Source of the DNA: an uncultured Lachnospiraceae bacterium
Lineage (GTDB): Bacteria; Bacillota; Clostridia; Lachnospirales; Lachnospiraceae
NCBI GenBank assembly: GCA_947588675.1
Contig: CANPYY010000004.1
Coordinates: 1-64,000, forward strand
Direction of reading: 5' to 3'
Length of the DNA: 64,000 nt
Below, one piece after another: positions 19,494 to 30,395 of the stretch. The position numbers and the translations under genes are program-made. Each line of letters begins with the position of its first letter. Within the stretch, counting starts at the first letter, position 1. The notes beneath the pieces are model-generated. The model saw nothing but the letters and a program-made list of their open reading frames with translations. It made no database searches and was not told the DNA's origin.

Positions 19494-20561
19494 TCAATCA
19501 CCAAAACAGATTCCCAGATTCTTAGCTTCCCTTATAATAGAAGAATCAGGATTAACCGCCTTTATTTTACCTGCAACCTCTGATAACGGAACGGGAACTA
19601 TCTCATTATTTTTAATTCCTACCATATATCCGTATTTCTCTTTTATAATAAGTTCTGCTGCCGCAGCTCCAAGCCTGCTTGAAATAACCCTGTCATATGG
19701 ACACGGTATTCCGCCTCTCTGCGTATGTCCCGGAACCGTTATCCTTATTTCCTGTCCCGTCTTTTCTTCAATCTCTGCGCCAATCATATAGGACACTGAA
19801 GGATAAAGCTTCATTTTCTTCTTCATATCCTTCTTGGAAAGTTTAGCATCCTCTTTTGATATAGCTCCCTCCGCAACAGCAAGTATCGAAAATTTCTTAC
19901 CCTGTTCGGTACGCTTGTTAATAGCGTCAACAACCTTATCAATATCATATGGGATTTCAGGAATAAGCACTATGTCGGCTCCTCCCGCTATACCTGCATG
20001 CAGCGTAAGCCAGCCTACCGAATGTCCCATTACTTCGACAATAAATACCCGGCTGTGCGACGCCGCCGTGGTATGAATATTATCAATAGCGGCAGTAGCT
20101 ATATTCACAGCGCTCTGGAAACCAAACGTCATATCAGTTCCGTAAAGGTCGTTATCGATTGTCTTGGGGCACGTTACCACATTAAGTCCTTCCTCGCTTA
20201 AAAGATTGGCTGTTTTATGCGTTCCGTTTCCTCCAAGTATAACAAGGCAGTCAAGTTTCCATTTGTTATAGTTATTCTTCATTGCCTTAACTTTATCCAT
20301 TCCGTTCTCATCAGGCTCACGCATAAGTTTAAACGGCTGTCTTGATGTTCCTATAATCGTTCCGCCTTCGGTAAGTATTCCGGAAAAATCTCTCGGATTC
20401 AGCCTTTTATAATTACCATACATAAGGCCTTTGTAGCCGTCAAGCACGCCTATAATTTCTACATCTTCAATTTTTTCGTATAATGTTTTCGCAACACCGC
20501 GCATTGTTGCATTAAGGCTCTGACAATCTCCGCCGCTCGTCAAAAATCCTATTCTTTTCAT
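19494..20561 (-). CDS. 6-phosphofructokinase (phosphoryl donor not determined)
   Basis: MKRIGFLTSGGDCQSLNATMRG; GGNGTHKTA; PKTIDNDLYGTDMTFGF; RBS ggagaggag. Confidence 0.92.
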   Translation of the reverse strand: MKRIGFLTSGGDCQSLNATMRGVAKTLYEKIEDVEIIGVLDGYKGLMYGNYKRLNPRDFSGILTEGGTIIGTSRQPFKLMREPDENGMDKVKAMKNNYNKWKLDCLVILGGNGTHKTANLLSEEGLNVVTCPKTIDNDLYGTDMTFGFQSAVNIATAAIDNIHTTAASHSRVFIVEVMGHSVGWLTLHAGIAGGADIVLIPEIPYDIDKVVDAINKRTEQGKKFSILAVAEGAISKEDAKLSKKDMKKKMKLYPSVSYMIGAEIEEKTGQEIRITVPGHTQRGGIPCPYDRVISSRLGAAAAELIIKEKYGYMVGIKNNEIVPVPLSEVAGKIKAVNPDSSIIREAKNLGICFGD

Positions 20562-20762
20562 ACTCTTACTCCTCTCCGCCATACAAGGCTCTGATTTCAA
20601 ATCCGATAAACAGCTTCTATCAATTATATAATATCAATATACCTTCAAAATGACAAGTTTATATTGCTTTTTTTCCATACATGAATTAAAATAGGTTTAT
20701 GTATATTATTTGCAGTATACAAAATAATAATTATCAAAATATGAAAGGAAGGTATTATTAAA

Positions 20763-22253
20763 ATGAACAATTCACCAGTAGCAAAAATAGGTATTGTTGC
20801 AGTGAGCCGCGACTGTTTCCCTGAATCATTATCAGTAAACAGAAGAAAGGCGCTTGTTAAAGCTTATACAGACAAGTATGGAGCTGATGACATCTACGAA
20901 TGTCCAATATGTATAGTAGAGAGCGAGATTCATATGGTTCAGGCTCTTGAAGATATTAAGAAAGCAGGATGTAACGCTCTTTGCGTATATCTTGGAAACT
21001 TTGGTCCTGAAATATCTGAATCACTTCTTGCAAAGCACTTTGACGGTCCTGTAATGTTCTGTGCCGCAGCAGAAGAAACCTCAAAAGACGGCGGTCTTAT
21101 TCAGGGACGTGGAGATGCTTACTGCGGTATGCTTAACGCAAGTTATAACTTAAAACTCCGCAATGTTAAAGCTTACATACCTGAATATCCTGTAGGAACT
21201 GCAGAAGGCTGCGCAGACATGATTAAGGAATTTGTTCCTATCGCACGTGCCGTTGCAGCGCTTAAAGACCTGAAGATTATAAGCTTCGGTCCTCGTCCTC
21301 TCAACTTCCTCGCATGTAATGCCCCAATCAAACCATTATATGACCTTGGAATTGAAATTGAGGAGAACTCGGAACTTGACCTCTTTGAAGCATTCAATAA
21401 TCATGCGGGAGATTCAAGGATTCCTGAAGTAGTTGCCGATATGGAAAAGGAACTTGGTACAGGCAACAAGAAGCCTGAAATCCTTTCAAAACTTGCACAG
21501 TATGAACTTACACTCCTTGACTGGATTGAAGAACACAAAGGTTACAGAAAATATGTTGCAATAGCAGGAAAATGCTGGCCTGCATTCCAGACACAGTTTG
21601 GATTTGTGCCATGTTACGTAAACAGCCGTCTGACGGCAAAAGGTATTCCTGTATCTTGCGAAGTTGATATTTACGGATGTTTAAGCGAATTTATCGGAAC
21701 AGTAGTAAGCGAAGATACAGTAACGCTTCTTGATATCAACAATTCAGTTCCTGCTGATATTTATGAAGAAGATATCAAAGGCAAATTTGATTATACTCTC
21801 ACAGATACTTTCATGGGATTCCATTGCGGAAATACAGCTTCAGGAAAACTTTCATTCTGCGAGATGAAGTACCAGATGATTATGGCAAGAAGCCTTCCAA
21901 TCGAAGTTACAAACGGAACTCTCGAAGGAGATATTATCCCCGGAGATATTACTTTCTTCCGTCTTCAGAGTACAGCAGATACCAAACTTCGCGCTTATAT
22001 TGCACAGGGTGAGGTTCTTCCTGTTAAGACGCGTTCTTTCGGAGGCATAGGCGTATTTGCAATTCCTGAAATGGGACGTTTCTATCGTCATGTTCTTATT
22101 GAGAAGAACTTCCCACATCACGGCGCAGTTGCATTCGGACACTTTGGCAAAGCTCTTTATGAAGTATTCAAATATATCGGTGTTGAAGTTGAAGAAATCG
22201 GATTCAACCAGCCTAAGGGAATGCTTTATAAGACCGAGAATCCATTTGCATAA
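20763..22253 (+). CDS. L-fucose/L-arabinose isomerase family (COG2407-like) sugar isomerase
   Basis: IAGKCWPAFQTQFGFVPCYVNSRLTAKGIPVSCEVDIYGCLSEFIG; FMGFHCGNTASGKL; next to xylulokinase. Confidence 0.85.
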   Translation: MNNSPVAKIGIVAVSRDCFPESLSVNRRKALVKAYTDKYGADDIYECPICIVESEIHMVQALEDIKKAGCNALCVYLGNFGPEISESLLAKHFDGPVMFCAAAEETSKDGGLIQGRGDAYCGMLNASYNLKLRNVKAYIPEYPVGTAEGCADMIKEFVPIARAVAALKDLKIISFGPRPLNFLACNAPIKPLYDLGIEIEENSELDLFEAFNNHAGDSRIPEVVADMEKELGTGNKKPEILSKLAQYELTLLDWIEEHKGYRKYVAIAGKCWPAFQTQFGFVPCYVNSRLTAKGIPVSCEVDIYGCLSEFIGTVVSEDTVTLLDINNSVPADIYEEDIKGKFDYTLTDTFMGFHCGNTASGKLSFCEMKYQMIMARSLPIEVTNGTLEGDIIPGDITFFRLQSTADTKLRAYIAQGEVLPVKTRSFGGIGVFAIPEMGRFYRHVLIEKNFPHHGAVAFGHFGKALYEVFKYIGVEVEEIGFNQPKGMLYKTENPFA

Positions 22254-22279
22254 TTTTTCATAATACATAATAATCTCTC

Positions 22280-22316
22280 AGTACTCTCAGAAGTGTTTTT
22301 AACTTCTGAGGGTACT
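22280..22316 (+). other. Intercistronic hairpin between isomerase and xylB
   Basis: AGTACTCTCAGAAGT-GTTTTTA-ACTTCTGAGGGTACT, long near-perfect stem, weak T tract. Confidence 0.65.
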
Positions 22317-22369
22317 TTACCTATTAAGAGTTATTTATAATATTTTATAAGGAAAGGAAAATTACACAT

Positions 22370-23896
22370 ATGAATTATTTAATTGGAATTGACCTTGGAA
22401 CTTCAGCTACAAAAACCGTTTTATTTGATGAAAACGGTAAAGTTATCGCATCATCTTCAAAAGAATACCCTATGTACACACCTCACAACGGCTGGGCAGA
22501 ACAGCGTCCCGAAGACTGGCGGGATGCCGCAATCGAAACAATAGCTGCCGTTGTTAAAAAATCCGGCGTATCCGCAGATGATATTAAAGGACTTGGTATA
22601 TCAGGACAGATGCACGGACTTGTTATGCTTGATGAAGACTGCAATGTCATCAGGCCTTCTATTATATGGTGTGACCAGAGAACAGCTAAGGAATGTGATG
22701 AAATAACCGAAAAAGTCGGAAAAGAGCGTCTTATTGAAATAACCGCCAACCCTGCGCTTACAGGTTTTACCGCTTCCAAGATTCTCTGGGTGCGCAATAA
22801 TGAACCTGAAAATTATGCCAAATGCAGGCATATACTTCTTCCAAAGGACTATGTAAGATATATTCTTACCGGAGAATTTGCAACGGAAGTATCAGACGCT
22901 TCAGGTATGCAGCTTCTTGATGTTCCTAACAGATGCTGGTCTGATGAAGTCCTTGAAAAGCTTGATATAGATAAGAGTATGCTTGCAAAAGTATATGAAT
23001 CTCCTGAAATTACAGGATATATTACACCAAAAATGGCAGAACTCACTGGTCTTTCAACCAAAACATGCGTAGTAGGCGGAGCGGGCGATAACGCAGCAGC
23101 AGCAGTAGGTACAGGAGTTGTTAAAGACGGAAAAGCATTTACGACAATCGGTACAAGCGGCGTTGTATTTGCACATACCAGCAATATATCGATAGATCCC
23201 CGTGGACGCGTACATACTTTCTGCTGCGCAGTACCGGGCGCATGGCACATAATGGGTGTTACTCAGGCAGCCGGACACTCTCTTAAATGGTTCCGTGACA
23301 ACTTCTGTCAGGATTATATCGCAGAGGCAGAAAAACGCGGCTGCGACCCTTACGACCTCATAAATGCAGATATTGACAACATTCCTGTAGGAAGCAATAA
23401 AATAATATATCTTCCATATCTTAACGGCGAAAGAACACCTCATCTTGACCCTGACTGCCGCGGCGTATTCTTCGGTCTGTCAAGTATGCATACAAAAGCA
23501 GACACTCTGAGGGCAGTTATGGAAGGCGTATCATATTCGCTTAAAGACTGCAACGATATACTTATTGAAATGGGTACAAAGGTAGACGAGATGATGGCAT
23601 GCGGCGGCGGTGGAAAAAGCCCTATCTGGAGGCAGATGCTTGCAGATATGTACGACTGCAGCGTTATGACGGTATCAGCTACCGAAGGACCTGCTCTCGG
23701 AGTTGCAATACTTGCCGGAGTCGGAGCCGGAATATATGAAAGCGTGGAAGCTGCATGTGACAAAATGATACATACTGACAAAAAATGCGCGCCTATACCG
23801 GAGAATACAAAAAAATATAATGAGTATCATAAAATATACAAGGCTCTGTACGACAGTCTGAAAGACCAATATAAAGCACTTGCTGAAATTGATTAA
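22370..23896 (+). CDS. xylB: Xylulokinase
   Basis: YLIGIDLGTSATKTVLFD; GLGISGQMHGLVMLDED; VVGGAGDNAAAAVGTGVV; FGGY kinase architecture. Confidence 0.93.
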   Translation: MNYLIGIDLGTSATKTVLFDENGKVIASSSKEYPMYTPHNGWAEQRPEDWRDAAIETIAAVVKKSGVSADDIKGLGISGQMHGLVMLDEDCNVIRPSIIWCDQRTAKECDEITEKVGKERLIEITANPALTGFTASKILWVRNNEPENYAKCRHILLPKDYVRYILTGEFATEVSDASGMQLLDVPNRCWSDEVLEKLDIDKSMLAKVYESPEITGYITPKMAELTGLSTKTCVVGGAGDNAAAAVGTGVVKDGKAFTTIGTSGVVFAHTSNISIDPRGRVHTFCCAVPGAWHIMGVTQAAGHSLKWFRDNFCQDYIAEAEKRGCDPYDLINADIDNIPVGSNKIIYLPYLNGERTPHLDPDCRGVFFGLSSMHTKADTLRAVMEGVSYSLKDCNDILIEMGTKVDEMMACGGGGKSPIWRQMLADMYDCSVMTVSATEGPALGVAILAGVGAGIYESVEAACDKMIHTDKKCAPIPENTKKYNEYHKIYKALYDSLKDQYKALAEID

Positions 23897-23950
23897 TCCC
23901 TTTCAACTGCGGCGGCGTTTTACAATAATATAAAATATCAGGAGGATATC

Positions 23951-24160
23951 ATGGAAACCCAAAAAGAAGATAACAACGTAAAAGAACCTTCTATTCATGA
24001 ACAATTTGAAAAAATAAGGGAGGAAACGACAGATAAAGACAGAAAAAGTGAAATTGCTTCAAAAATTGCATTCGGCGACAGTTTTGTAAAGATTGCCCTG
24101 CTCGTTGCCTTCTGGGGTTTCTGGGTATTCTGGCTTATCGTCGCACTTGCAGGCATATAA
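23951..24160 (+). CDS. Small single-TM protein of unknown function
   Basis: 69-aa ORF with RBS caggagg; charged N-terminus plus C-terminal TM. Confidence 0.6.
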   Translation: METQKEDNNVKEPSIHEQFEKIREETTDKDRKSEIASKIAFGDSFVKIALLVAFWGFWVFWLIVALAGI

Positions 24161-24178
24161 AATATCCAAGGAGTATGT

Positions 24179-24349
24179 ATGGAGTTCAAAACCGGTGATA
24201 TAATTAAATTAAAAAAAACTCATCCCTGCGGAAGCTATGAATGGGAAATCCTTCGTACAGGAATGGACTTCAGACTCAAATGCAGAGGTTGCGCGCATCA
24301 GATTATGCTTCCCAGGAAGCAGGTAGAAAAAAATATTAAAAATACTTGA
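24179..24349 (+). CDS. DUF951 family protein (56 aa)
   Basis: Manually translated: MEFKTGDIIKLKKTHPCGSYEWEILRTGMDFRLKCRGCAHQIMLPRKQVEKNIKNT; RBS aaggag; absent from the supplied ORF track. Confidence 0.9.
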   Translation: MEFKTGDIIKLKKTHPCGSYEWEILRTGMDFRLKCRGCAHQIMLPRKQVEKNIKNT

Positions 24350-24354
24350 ATTAT

Positions 24355-24397
24355 TATACACCACATGATACAATACTGTTCTGTGGTGTATATTTTT
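24355..24397 (+). terminator. Rho-independent terminator or attenuator ahead of rpsF
   Basis: TATACACCACA...TGTGGTGTATA followed by TTTTT. Confidence 0.75.
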
Positions 24398-24450
24398 CCT
24401 TGTTCTTCCATAAAGGGAGAGCCAAAGACCAAAAGGAGGTGCAGACAACT

Positions 24451-24738
24451 ATGAACAAATATGAACTATCCTTAGTTGTTAATGCAAAGATTGAGGACGA
24501 AGTCAGAACCGCTGTAGTAGATAAGGCAAAAGCATATATCGAAAGATTTGGCGGTACAATCACTGACATTAATGAAGCCGGCAAGAAACGTCTTGCTTAC
24601 GAGATTCAGAAAATGAACGAAGGCTTCTATTATTTCATAAAGTTCGACGCCGAGCCGCAGGCTCCGGCCGAATTGGAACAACGACTTCGTATTATGGATA
24701 ATGTCCTCAGATACTTATGCGTTAAACAGGAAGCATAA
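24451..24738 (+). CDS. rpsF: 30S ribosomal protein S6
   Basis: MNKYELSLVVNAKIEDEVRTAVVDKAKAYIERFGG; rpsF-ssb-rpsR order. Confidence 0.97.
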   Translation: MNKYELSLVVNAKIEDEVRTAVVDKAKAYIERFGGTITDINEAGKKRLAYEIQKMNEGFYYFIKFDAEPQAPAELEQRLRIMDNVLRYLCVKQEA

Positions 24739-24757
24739 GAAATGGAGGTTTCTGATT

Positions 24758-25198
24758 ATGAATAAGATAATACTTATGGGACGTCTGACGCGTGATCCGG
24801 AAACGAGATACTCACAGGGAGAAAACCAGTTTGCAATATCAAGGTTTTCACTTGCAGTAGATCGCAGATTTAAAAGGCAGGGCGAGGCTGAAACAGACTT
24901 TTTCAACTGTACTGCTTTCGGACGTCAGGCTGAGTTTGTTGAAAAATATCTCAGGCAGGGAACTAAGATACTTTTAACAGGACGTGTCCAAAACGATAAT
25001 TACACCAATAAAAATGGTGAAAAGGTTTACAGTGTACAGATAATTTCAGAGGAAATCGAATTTGCTGAAAGCAAGAACGCACAGTCAGGCGGAGGATTCC
25101 AGATCGGAATGCCTGTACCTGAACAGGCAGCAGATGATGGTTTTCTTAACATCCCTAACGGAATAGAGGAAGAATTACCATTCAATACTACCAATTAA
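24758..25198 (+). CDS. ssb: Single-stranded DNA-binding protein
   Basis: MNKIILMGRLTRDPETRYSQ...FNCTAFGRQAEFVEKYLRQG. Confidence 0.97.
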   Translation: MNKIILMGRLTRDPETRYSQGENQFAISRFSLAVDRRFKRQGEAETDFFNCTAFGRQAEFVEKYLRQGTKILLTGRVQNDNYTNKNGEKVYSVQIISEEIEFAESKNAQSGGGFQIGMPVPEQAADDGFLNIPNGIEEELPFNTTN

Positions 25199-25222
25199 TA
25201 TTTTTGTCAGGAGGTTTTTTTC

Positions 25223-25498
25223 ATGGCTTATACAAAACCTGAAAAAGAAGGCAGAACTGACGCCCCTATGAGAAGGCGCCCTAACCGCAGAAGAAGAAAA
25301 GTTTGCGCTTTCTGTGCGGATAAGGAACTTACTTTTATCGATTATAAGGACGTCAACAAATTAAAGAGATATATTTCAGAACGTGGAAAGATTCTTCCAA
25401 GAAGAATCTCAGGTAACTGTGCAAAGCATCAGAGGGCTCTTACCGTTGCCATAAAGAGAGCGCGTCATATCGCTTTACTGCCTTATACGATGGATTAA
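25223..25498 (+). CDS. rpsR: 30S ribosomal protein S18
   Basis: [62 protein letters not shown]. Confidence 0.97.
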   Translation: MAYTKPEKEGRTDAPMRRRPNRRRRKVCAFCADKELTFIDYKDVNKLKRYISERGKILPRRISGNCAKHQRALTVAIKRARHIALLPYTMD

Positions 25499-25540
25499 TT
25501 ATTAATGAAACTGTTTTTAAAAAGATTTTAAGAATCATAG

Positions 25541-25574
25541 CAGAGGGTATCCGGCCGGATACCCTCTGTTTTTT
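25541..25574 (+). terminator. Rho-independent terminator after rpsR
   Basis: CAGAGGGTATCCGGCCGGATACCCTCTG then TTTTTT. Confidence 0.92.
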
Positions 25575-25677
25575 GACGGTATAGCAACGTTGATTTCCGG
25601 TAGAGTTTGCGTTTTGGTCCGTCACGTGTTATAATTTATTTCAGTTTATTTTAAATTTTAAAGAGGTATGTATCATT

Positions 25678-27750
25678 ATGAATAAAGGAAAAATATCCGG
25701 CTCATTAAGAACTCATCTGCTTTGGCCGGTAATATTGATACCGTTTCTTGTTATAATGGAAATACATCTGCTTATTGTGGATTTTAAAACAGGAATCATA
25801 TCCGCAATATATGTTATTTGCTATGCTTTCATTGCGCTGTTTTTATATAATTTCAAAAAAAAGACAATAATGGCAAATCTGATTAATTACGCCATAGCAT
25901 ATAACGAACTGACTAAACTCATGATAAAAGAATTTGATATACCCTATGCCATTCTTGACATAAACGGCAATTTATTGTGGTACAATGACATGTTTGCATC
26001 GCTTACCGGTGAATCTGCTGTCATTTCCGAGCATATATCTTCCATCTTTACAGACATAAAATCTGATATCTTCCCCATCTGTTCCCAAAATCATACGGAG
26101 GAGGAATCAGATACAAAAGAACTTACATTTTCATATGGAGATATATATCTCAGGGCTTTCCTTAAACAGACCTCGGTCCATGACTATGATTTCTCGGATG
26201 ATATGGAAAATATATCCCTTTTTGAAAACAGCGATACATTTGTAACGCTTTACCTTTACGATGAAACCCGGTTAATGGAATATACTTCACTTATTAAAAA
26301 TGAAGACATCGTTATGGGTCTTTTGTATATTGATGACTATGACGAGGTCCTCGCTAACTGCGACGAACTTAAACGTTCGCTTTTAATGGCGCTCGTTGAA
26401 AGGCAGATAGCCCAGAGTATGCAGGAACTTGACGGCATATACAGGAAAATGGAGAAGGACAGATATTTTTTCATTTTCCGTCACAAATACCTGAATATTA
26501 TTAAGGAAAACAAATTTGCAATACTTGACAATGTAAGAAATGTAAAACTCGGAAACGACGATATCCGTATTACCATAAGCATAGGAATCGGCGTACACGC
26601 CGATTCCTATGCAAAACGTTACGAGTACGCACGTACCGCAATCGACCTTGCCCTTGGAAGGGGCGGCGACCAGGCGGTTATTAAGGACGGTGAAGAAATA
26701 CTGTATTACGGAGGAAGCAATATACAAAAAGAAAGCAATACGCGGGTACGCGCAAGAGTAAAGGCACACGCCCTTAACGAACTTATCGTAGCGGCTGAAC
26801 AGATATTCATTATGGGTCATGCGAACTGCGATATAGACTCCTTTGGCGCCGCCGTAGGAATATACAGAATTGCCAGGGCGCTCGAAAGAAACGCGCAGAT
26901 TGTAGTAGAAACAGACGGCACATCTGCTATCCGCCCATTCCTTGAAAAATATAAAGAAAATTCCTATTACGATAAATTTATAATCAGTCCGGAAGAAGCG
27001 AGGTACAGAATGACGCCTAACACACTTCTCATAATAGTAGACGTCAACAAAGTTTCGCTTGTACAATGTCCTTCACTTCTTGAACAGACACAGCATATAG
27101 TCGTAATAGACCATCACAGACAGACGGATGAACGGATTAAAAATCCTGTCCTGTCCTATATAGAACCTTACGCTTCTTCTGCGTGCGAAATGGTTACGGA
27201 ATTTTTCAGATATATTAACGACGGTATACGTCCACGTCCATTAGAAGCGGATACGCTATACTCCGGCATAATGGTAGATACAAATAATTTTTCAGCGCAG
27301 GTAGGCGTAAGAACTTTTGAAGCGGTTGCATATCTCAAACGCTGCGGCGCTGACATAACGCGTATACACAAACTTTTCAGAAGCGAACCCGATGAATACA
27401 TGATACGCGCCAAAGCCATAAGCAATGCACAGATATTCCTGGATTCCTATGTGATAACAACAGTTTACGGAACCAATGGAAATACCCCGGTCATAGGAGC
27501 CAAAGTCGCTAATGCGCTCTTAGAAATGAAAGGCATTAAGGCTTCTTTCGTTCTATCGGAATATAAGTCGCACATTTATATAAACGCACGCTCAATCGAC
27601 GAGGTAAATGTCCAGCTTATCATGGAAAAACTCGGAGGAGGGGGCCATGTGTCCGCCGCTGCCGCACAGCTCGACATGAGTCTTGATATGGCAACGGACA
27701 AATTAAAAGATACTATATCAACAATGCTCAGGGAAGGTGATTTAAAATGA
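25678..27750 (+). CDS. gdpP: Cyclic-di-AMP phosphodiesterase GdpP (degenerate GGDEF plus DHH/DHHA1)
   Basis: Two TM, PAS-like, modified [29 protein letters not shown] motif, [23 protein letters not shown]; upstream of rplI. Confidence 0.93.
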   Translation: MNKGKISGSLRTHLLWPVILIPFLVIMEIHLLIVDFKTGIISAIYVICYAFIALFLYNFKKKTIMANLINYAIAYNELTKLMIKEFDIPYAILDINGNLLWYNDMFASLTGESAVISEHISSIFTDIKSDIFPICSQNHTEEESDTKELTFSYGDIYLRAFLKQTSVHDYDFSDDMENISLFENSDTFVTLYLYDETRLMEYTSLIKNEDIVMGLLYIDDYDEVLANCDELKRSLLMALVERQIAQSMQELDGIYRKMEKDRYFFIFRHKYLNIIKENKFAILDNVRNVKLGNDDIRITISIGIGVHADSYAKRYEYARTAIDLALGRGGDQAVIKDGEEILYYGGSNIQKESNTRVRARVKAHALNELIVAAEQIFIMGHANCDIDSFGAAVGIYRIARALERNAQIVVETDGTSAIRPFLEKYKENSYYDKFIISPEEARYRMTPNTLLIIVDVNKVSLVQCPSLLEQTQHIVVIDHHRQTDERIKNPVLSYIEPYASSACEMVTEFFRYINDGIRPRPLEADTLYSGIMVDTNNFSAQVGVRTFEAVAYLKRCGADITRIHKLFRSEPDEYMIRAKAISNAQIFLDSYVITTVYGTNGNTPVIGAKVANALLEMKGIKASFVLSEYKSHIYINARSIDEVNVQLIMEKLGGGGHVSAAAAQLDMSLDMATDKLKDTISTMLREGDLK

Positions 27751-28196
27751 AAGTAATACTTATAAGCGATGTAAAATCATTAGGCAAAAAAGGCGACATA
27801 GTTGAAGTCAACGACGGCTATGCACGTAATTTTCTTCTTAAAAAGAAATTCGGCATTGAGGCAACAGCAAAAAACCTCAACGACCTCAAATTAAAAAATG
27901 CGCATGACGAAAAACGCAAACAGGAAATATATGAAGATGCTAAAAAACTTGCCTCCGAACTTGCAGACAAGTCGGTAACAATGTCAATTAAAACCGGCGA
28001 AGGCGGAAGGGCTTTCGGTTCTGTTTCAACAAAAGAAATATCTGCTGAAATACTTTCGCAGCTTGGCATAAATATTGATAAGAAAAAAATGGTTTTAAAT
28101 TCCCCTATAAAATCAGAGGGAATATTTTCCGTACCGATAAAACTCCATCCGGAAGTTACTGCAGAAATTAAAGTTATTGTAAAAGGAAAGGATTGA
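27747..28196 (+). CDS. rplI: 50S ribosomal protein L9
   Basis: [34 protein letters not shown]. Confidence 0.97.
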   Translation: MKVILISDVKSLGKKGDIVEVNDGYARNFLLKKKFGIEATAKNLNDLKLKNAHDEKRKQEIYEDAKKLASELADKSVTMSIKTGEGGRAFGSVSTKEISAEILSQLGINIDKKKMVLNSPIKSEGIFSVPIKLHPEVTAEIKVIVKGKD

Positions 28197-28206
28197 ATCA
28201 TACACG

Positions 28207-29541
28207 ATGGACGAAGCAGCAATCAAGCGAATTATGCCTCACAGCAATGAAGCTGAACAATCAGTTATCGGCTCCATGCTTATTGATAACGATACAATAT
28301 CCATTGCGGCAGAAAGGCTTACCGCCAACGATTTTTATCAGAATCAATACGGCATTATTTTTGATGCAATTGTTTCGCTGCACAATTCCAATAAATCCGC
28401 CGATATTATAACGGTACAGAACAAACTGAAAGAAAGCAACATCTCTCCGGAACTTTACAGCATTGAATTTATAAGCAATATAGTTGCGTCCGTTCCTACT
28501 TCTGCAAATATACGCTCATATGTAGATATTGTATTTGAAAAGTCCATATTAAGAAAAACAATAAAAGCCTCCGACGAGATTTCCGCAAGATGCTATCATG
28601 ACAGCGAATCCGTCGAAGATATAATGGATGATGCAGAAAAAAATATTTTCAGGATTTCCCAACAGTCGCGTAATACCGGGGATTTTGTAAGTATATCAGA
28701 CGCCGTCGTCAGAACTTTCACAAGCATACAGGAAGCGGCTAAAACAAAGGGAAACGTCACAGGAATAAGAACCGGGTTTACAGACCTTGATTACATGACA
28801 GCAGGTCTTCAGCGTTCTGACCTTATACTTATTGCAGCAAGACCTGCAATGGGAAAAACAGCGCTGGCCCTAAGCATGGTCGAATACATAGCGGTAAAAT
28901 CCCATATTCCAACCGCGGTATTCAGTCTTGAAATGTCAGACATACAGCTCATTAAACGTATGATGTCAATGGACGCAAGCGTAGACCTCCACTCCATAAA
29001 TACAGGCGACCTTACAGGAGCTGAATGGGAATCGCTTGTTGAAAGCGTTCAGAATATTGCTGAATCCAATTTGTTTCTTATAGATAACCTTTCCGGACTT
29101 ACCATCAACGATATATGTTCCAAATGCAGAAAGCTTAAACTGGAACATAATCTCGGACTGGTAGTTATAGACTATCTCCAGCTTATTGAATCCGGCAGAC
29201 GTACGGAATCCAGACAACAGGAAATTGCCAATATCTCAAGAGCTTTAAAATCTCTTGCAAGAGAGCTTGACATTCCCGTCATTGCACTGTCACAGCTTAA
29301 CCGCAGCGTTGAAACACGCGAAGACAAACGTCCAAAGCTTGCAGACCTGCGTGAATCCGGCGCAATTGAACAGGACGCAGATATTGTAATGTTCCTGTAC
29401 AGAGATGAAGTATATAATCCCGATGCCGACAATAAAGGAAAAGCAGAACTTATAGTAGGCAAACACCGTAACGGAAGCATTGGTAAAGTAGACCTTGCAT
29501 GGCTTCCGCAATATACAAGGTTTGCCAATGCACAACATTAA
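28207..29541 (+). CDS. dnaB: Replicative DNA helicase
   Basis: MPHSNEAEQSVIGSMLID; DLILIAARPAMGKTALALSM; VVIDYLQLIESGRRTESRQQEIANISRALKSLA; SQLNRSVETREDKRP. Confidence 0.96.
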   Translation: MDEAAIKRIMPHSNEAEQSVIGSMLIDNDTISIAAERLTANDFYQNQYGIIFDAIVSLHNSNKSADIITVQNKLKESNISPELYSIEFISNIVASVPTSANIRSYVDIVFEKSILRKTIKASDEISARCYHDSESVEDIMDDAEKNIFRISQQSRNTGDFVSISDAVVRTFTSIQEAAKTKGNVTGIRTGFTDLDYMTAGLQRSDLILIAARPAMGKTALALSMVEYIAVKSHIPTAVFSLEMSDIQLIKRMMSMDASVDLHSINTGDLTGAEWESLVESVQNIAESNLFLIDNLSGLTINDICSKCRKLKLEHNLGLVVIDYLQLIESGRRTESRQQEIANISRALKSLARELDIPVIALSQLNRSVETREDKRPKLADLRESGAIEQDADIVMFLYRDEVYNPDADNKGKAELIVGKHRNGSIGKVDLAWLPQYTRFANAQH

Positions 29542-29714
29542 TCCGTATGACTTTTTTCCCTAATATATGTCGATAAAGTTATTTTTTTCATTCATAATGT
29601 ACTATTATGAAGATGAGTTTTTATTATATAAAACTGCAAACCATTGTTTGAAATAATTATTATGTTATAATTTAACAAAACTTGGAATATATTAACATTT
29701 TAGGGGGTTATTAA

Positions 29715-30263
29715 ATGAAACATAATAATTATTCAATATCTGACGCTGCAAGAAACCTTGGTATTGAAGCGCACGTTCTAAGATACTGGGAGGAAGAATT
29801 AAAGCTTAATATTCCACGCAATGAGCTTGGACACAGATGTTACCGCGAAAAAGATTTGGATACGTTCAGACAGGTCAGAGACCTGAAAGCGGAAGGCATG
29901 TCCCTTCAGGAAATAAAACGTACCCTTGACGGAGAAATCAGAACTCTGAAAACCGTTACTCCTTCCTCTGTAACAGGTTCTTCCCAAAACCGGGACAAGC
30001 TTGGGCAGTTCCGCGAAATCATGGATTCCATTATAAGCAGGGCGATACAAAATAACAACGACAGGCTTGCATCGATTATATCTGAAAATACTTCCGAACG
30101 TATAATAAAGGAAATGAATTATCTTTTCAGAACCCTTGATGAAGACGAGGATGTACGCCTAAAACAGATTGAAGCAATGGTAGAAGCAGTAACCGTTACA
30201 AAAAAAGAGGCTGCCGCTTCAAAAGCAGGCAAAAAAAAGCACAGACTGTTTAGTAAAAAATAA
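29715..30263 (+). CDS. MerR family transcriptional regulator
   Basis: YSISDAARNLGIEAHVLRYWEEELKLNIPRNELGHRCYREKDLDTFRQVRDLKAEGMSLQEIK. Confidence 0.88.
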   Translation: MKHNNYSISDAARNLGIEAHVLRYWEEELKLNIPRNELGHRCYREKDLDTFRQVRDLKAEGMSLQEIKRTLDGEIRTLKTVTPSSVTGSSQNRDKLGQFREIMDSIISRAIQNNNDRLASIISENTSERIIKEMNYLFRTLDEDEDVRLKQIEAMVEAVTVTKKEAAASKAGKKKHRLFSKK

Positions 30264-30395
30264 CCCTTATTACTATTGCAAATGTTTTATATTAATGGTA
30301 TAATATATTTACTTATTCGGGTGTGTAGCTTAATATTATGTATTTCATAATAAATTCCCGAATACACATATTATAATTATAAGGAGGAAATGAAA

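Noticed and set aside
20763-22253. Canonical xylose isomerase XylA
   Set aside because: Motifs are of the FucI/AraA-like family, not the XylA TIM barrel
26383-27066. 227-aa minus-strand ORF within gdpP
   Set aside because: Antisense shadow of a well-supported gene; Cys/Tyr-rich composition and no homology signature
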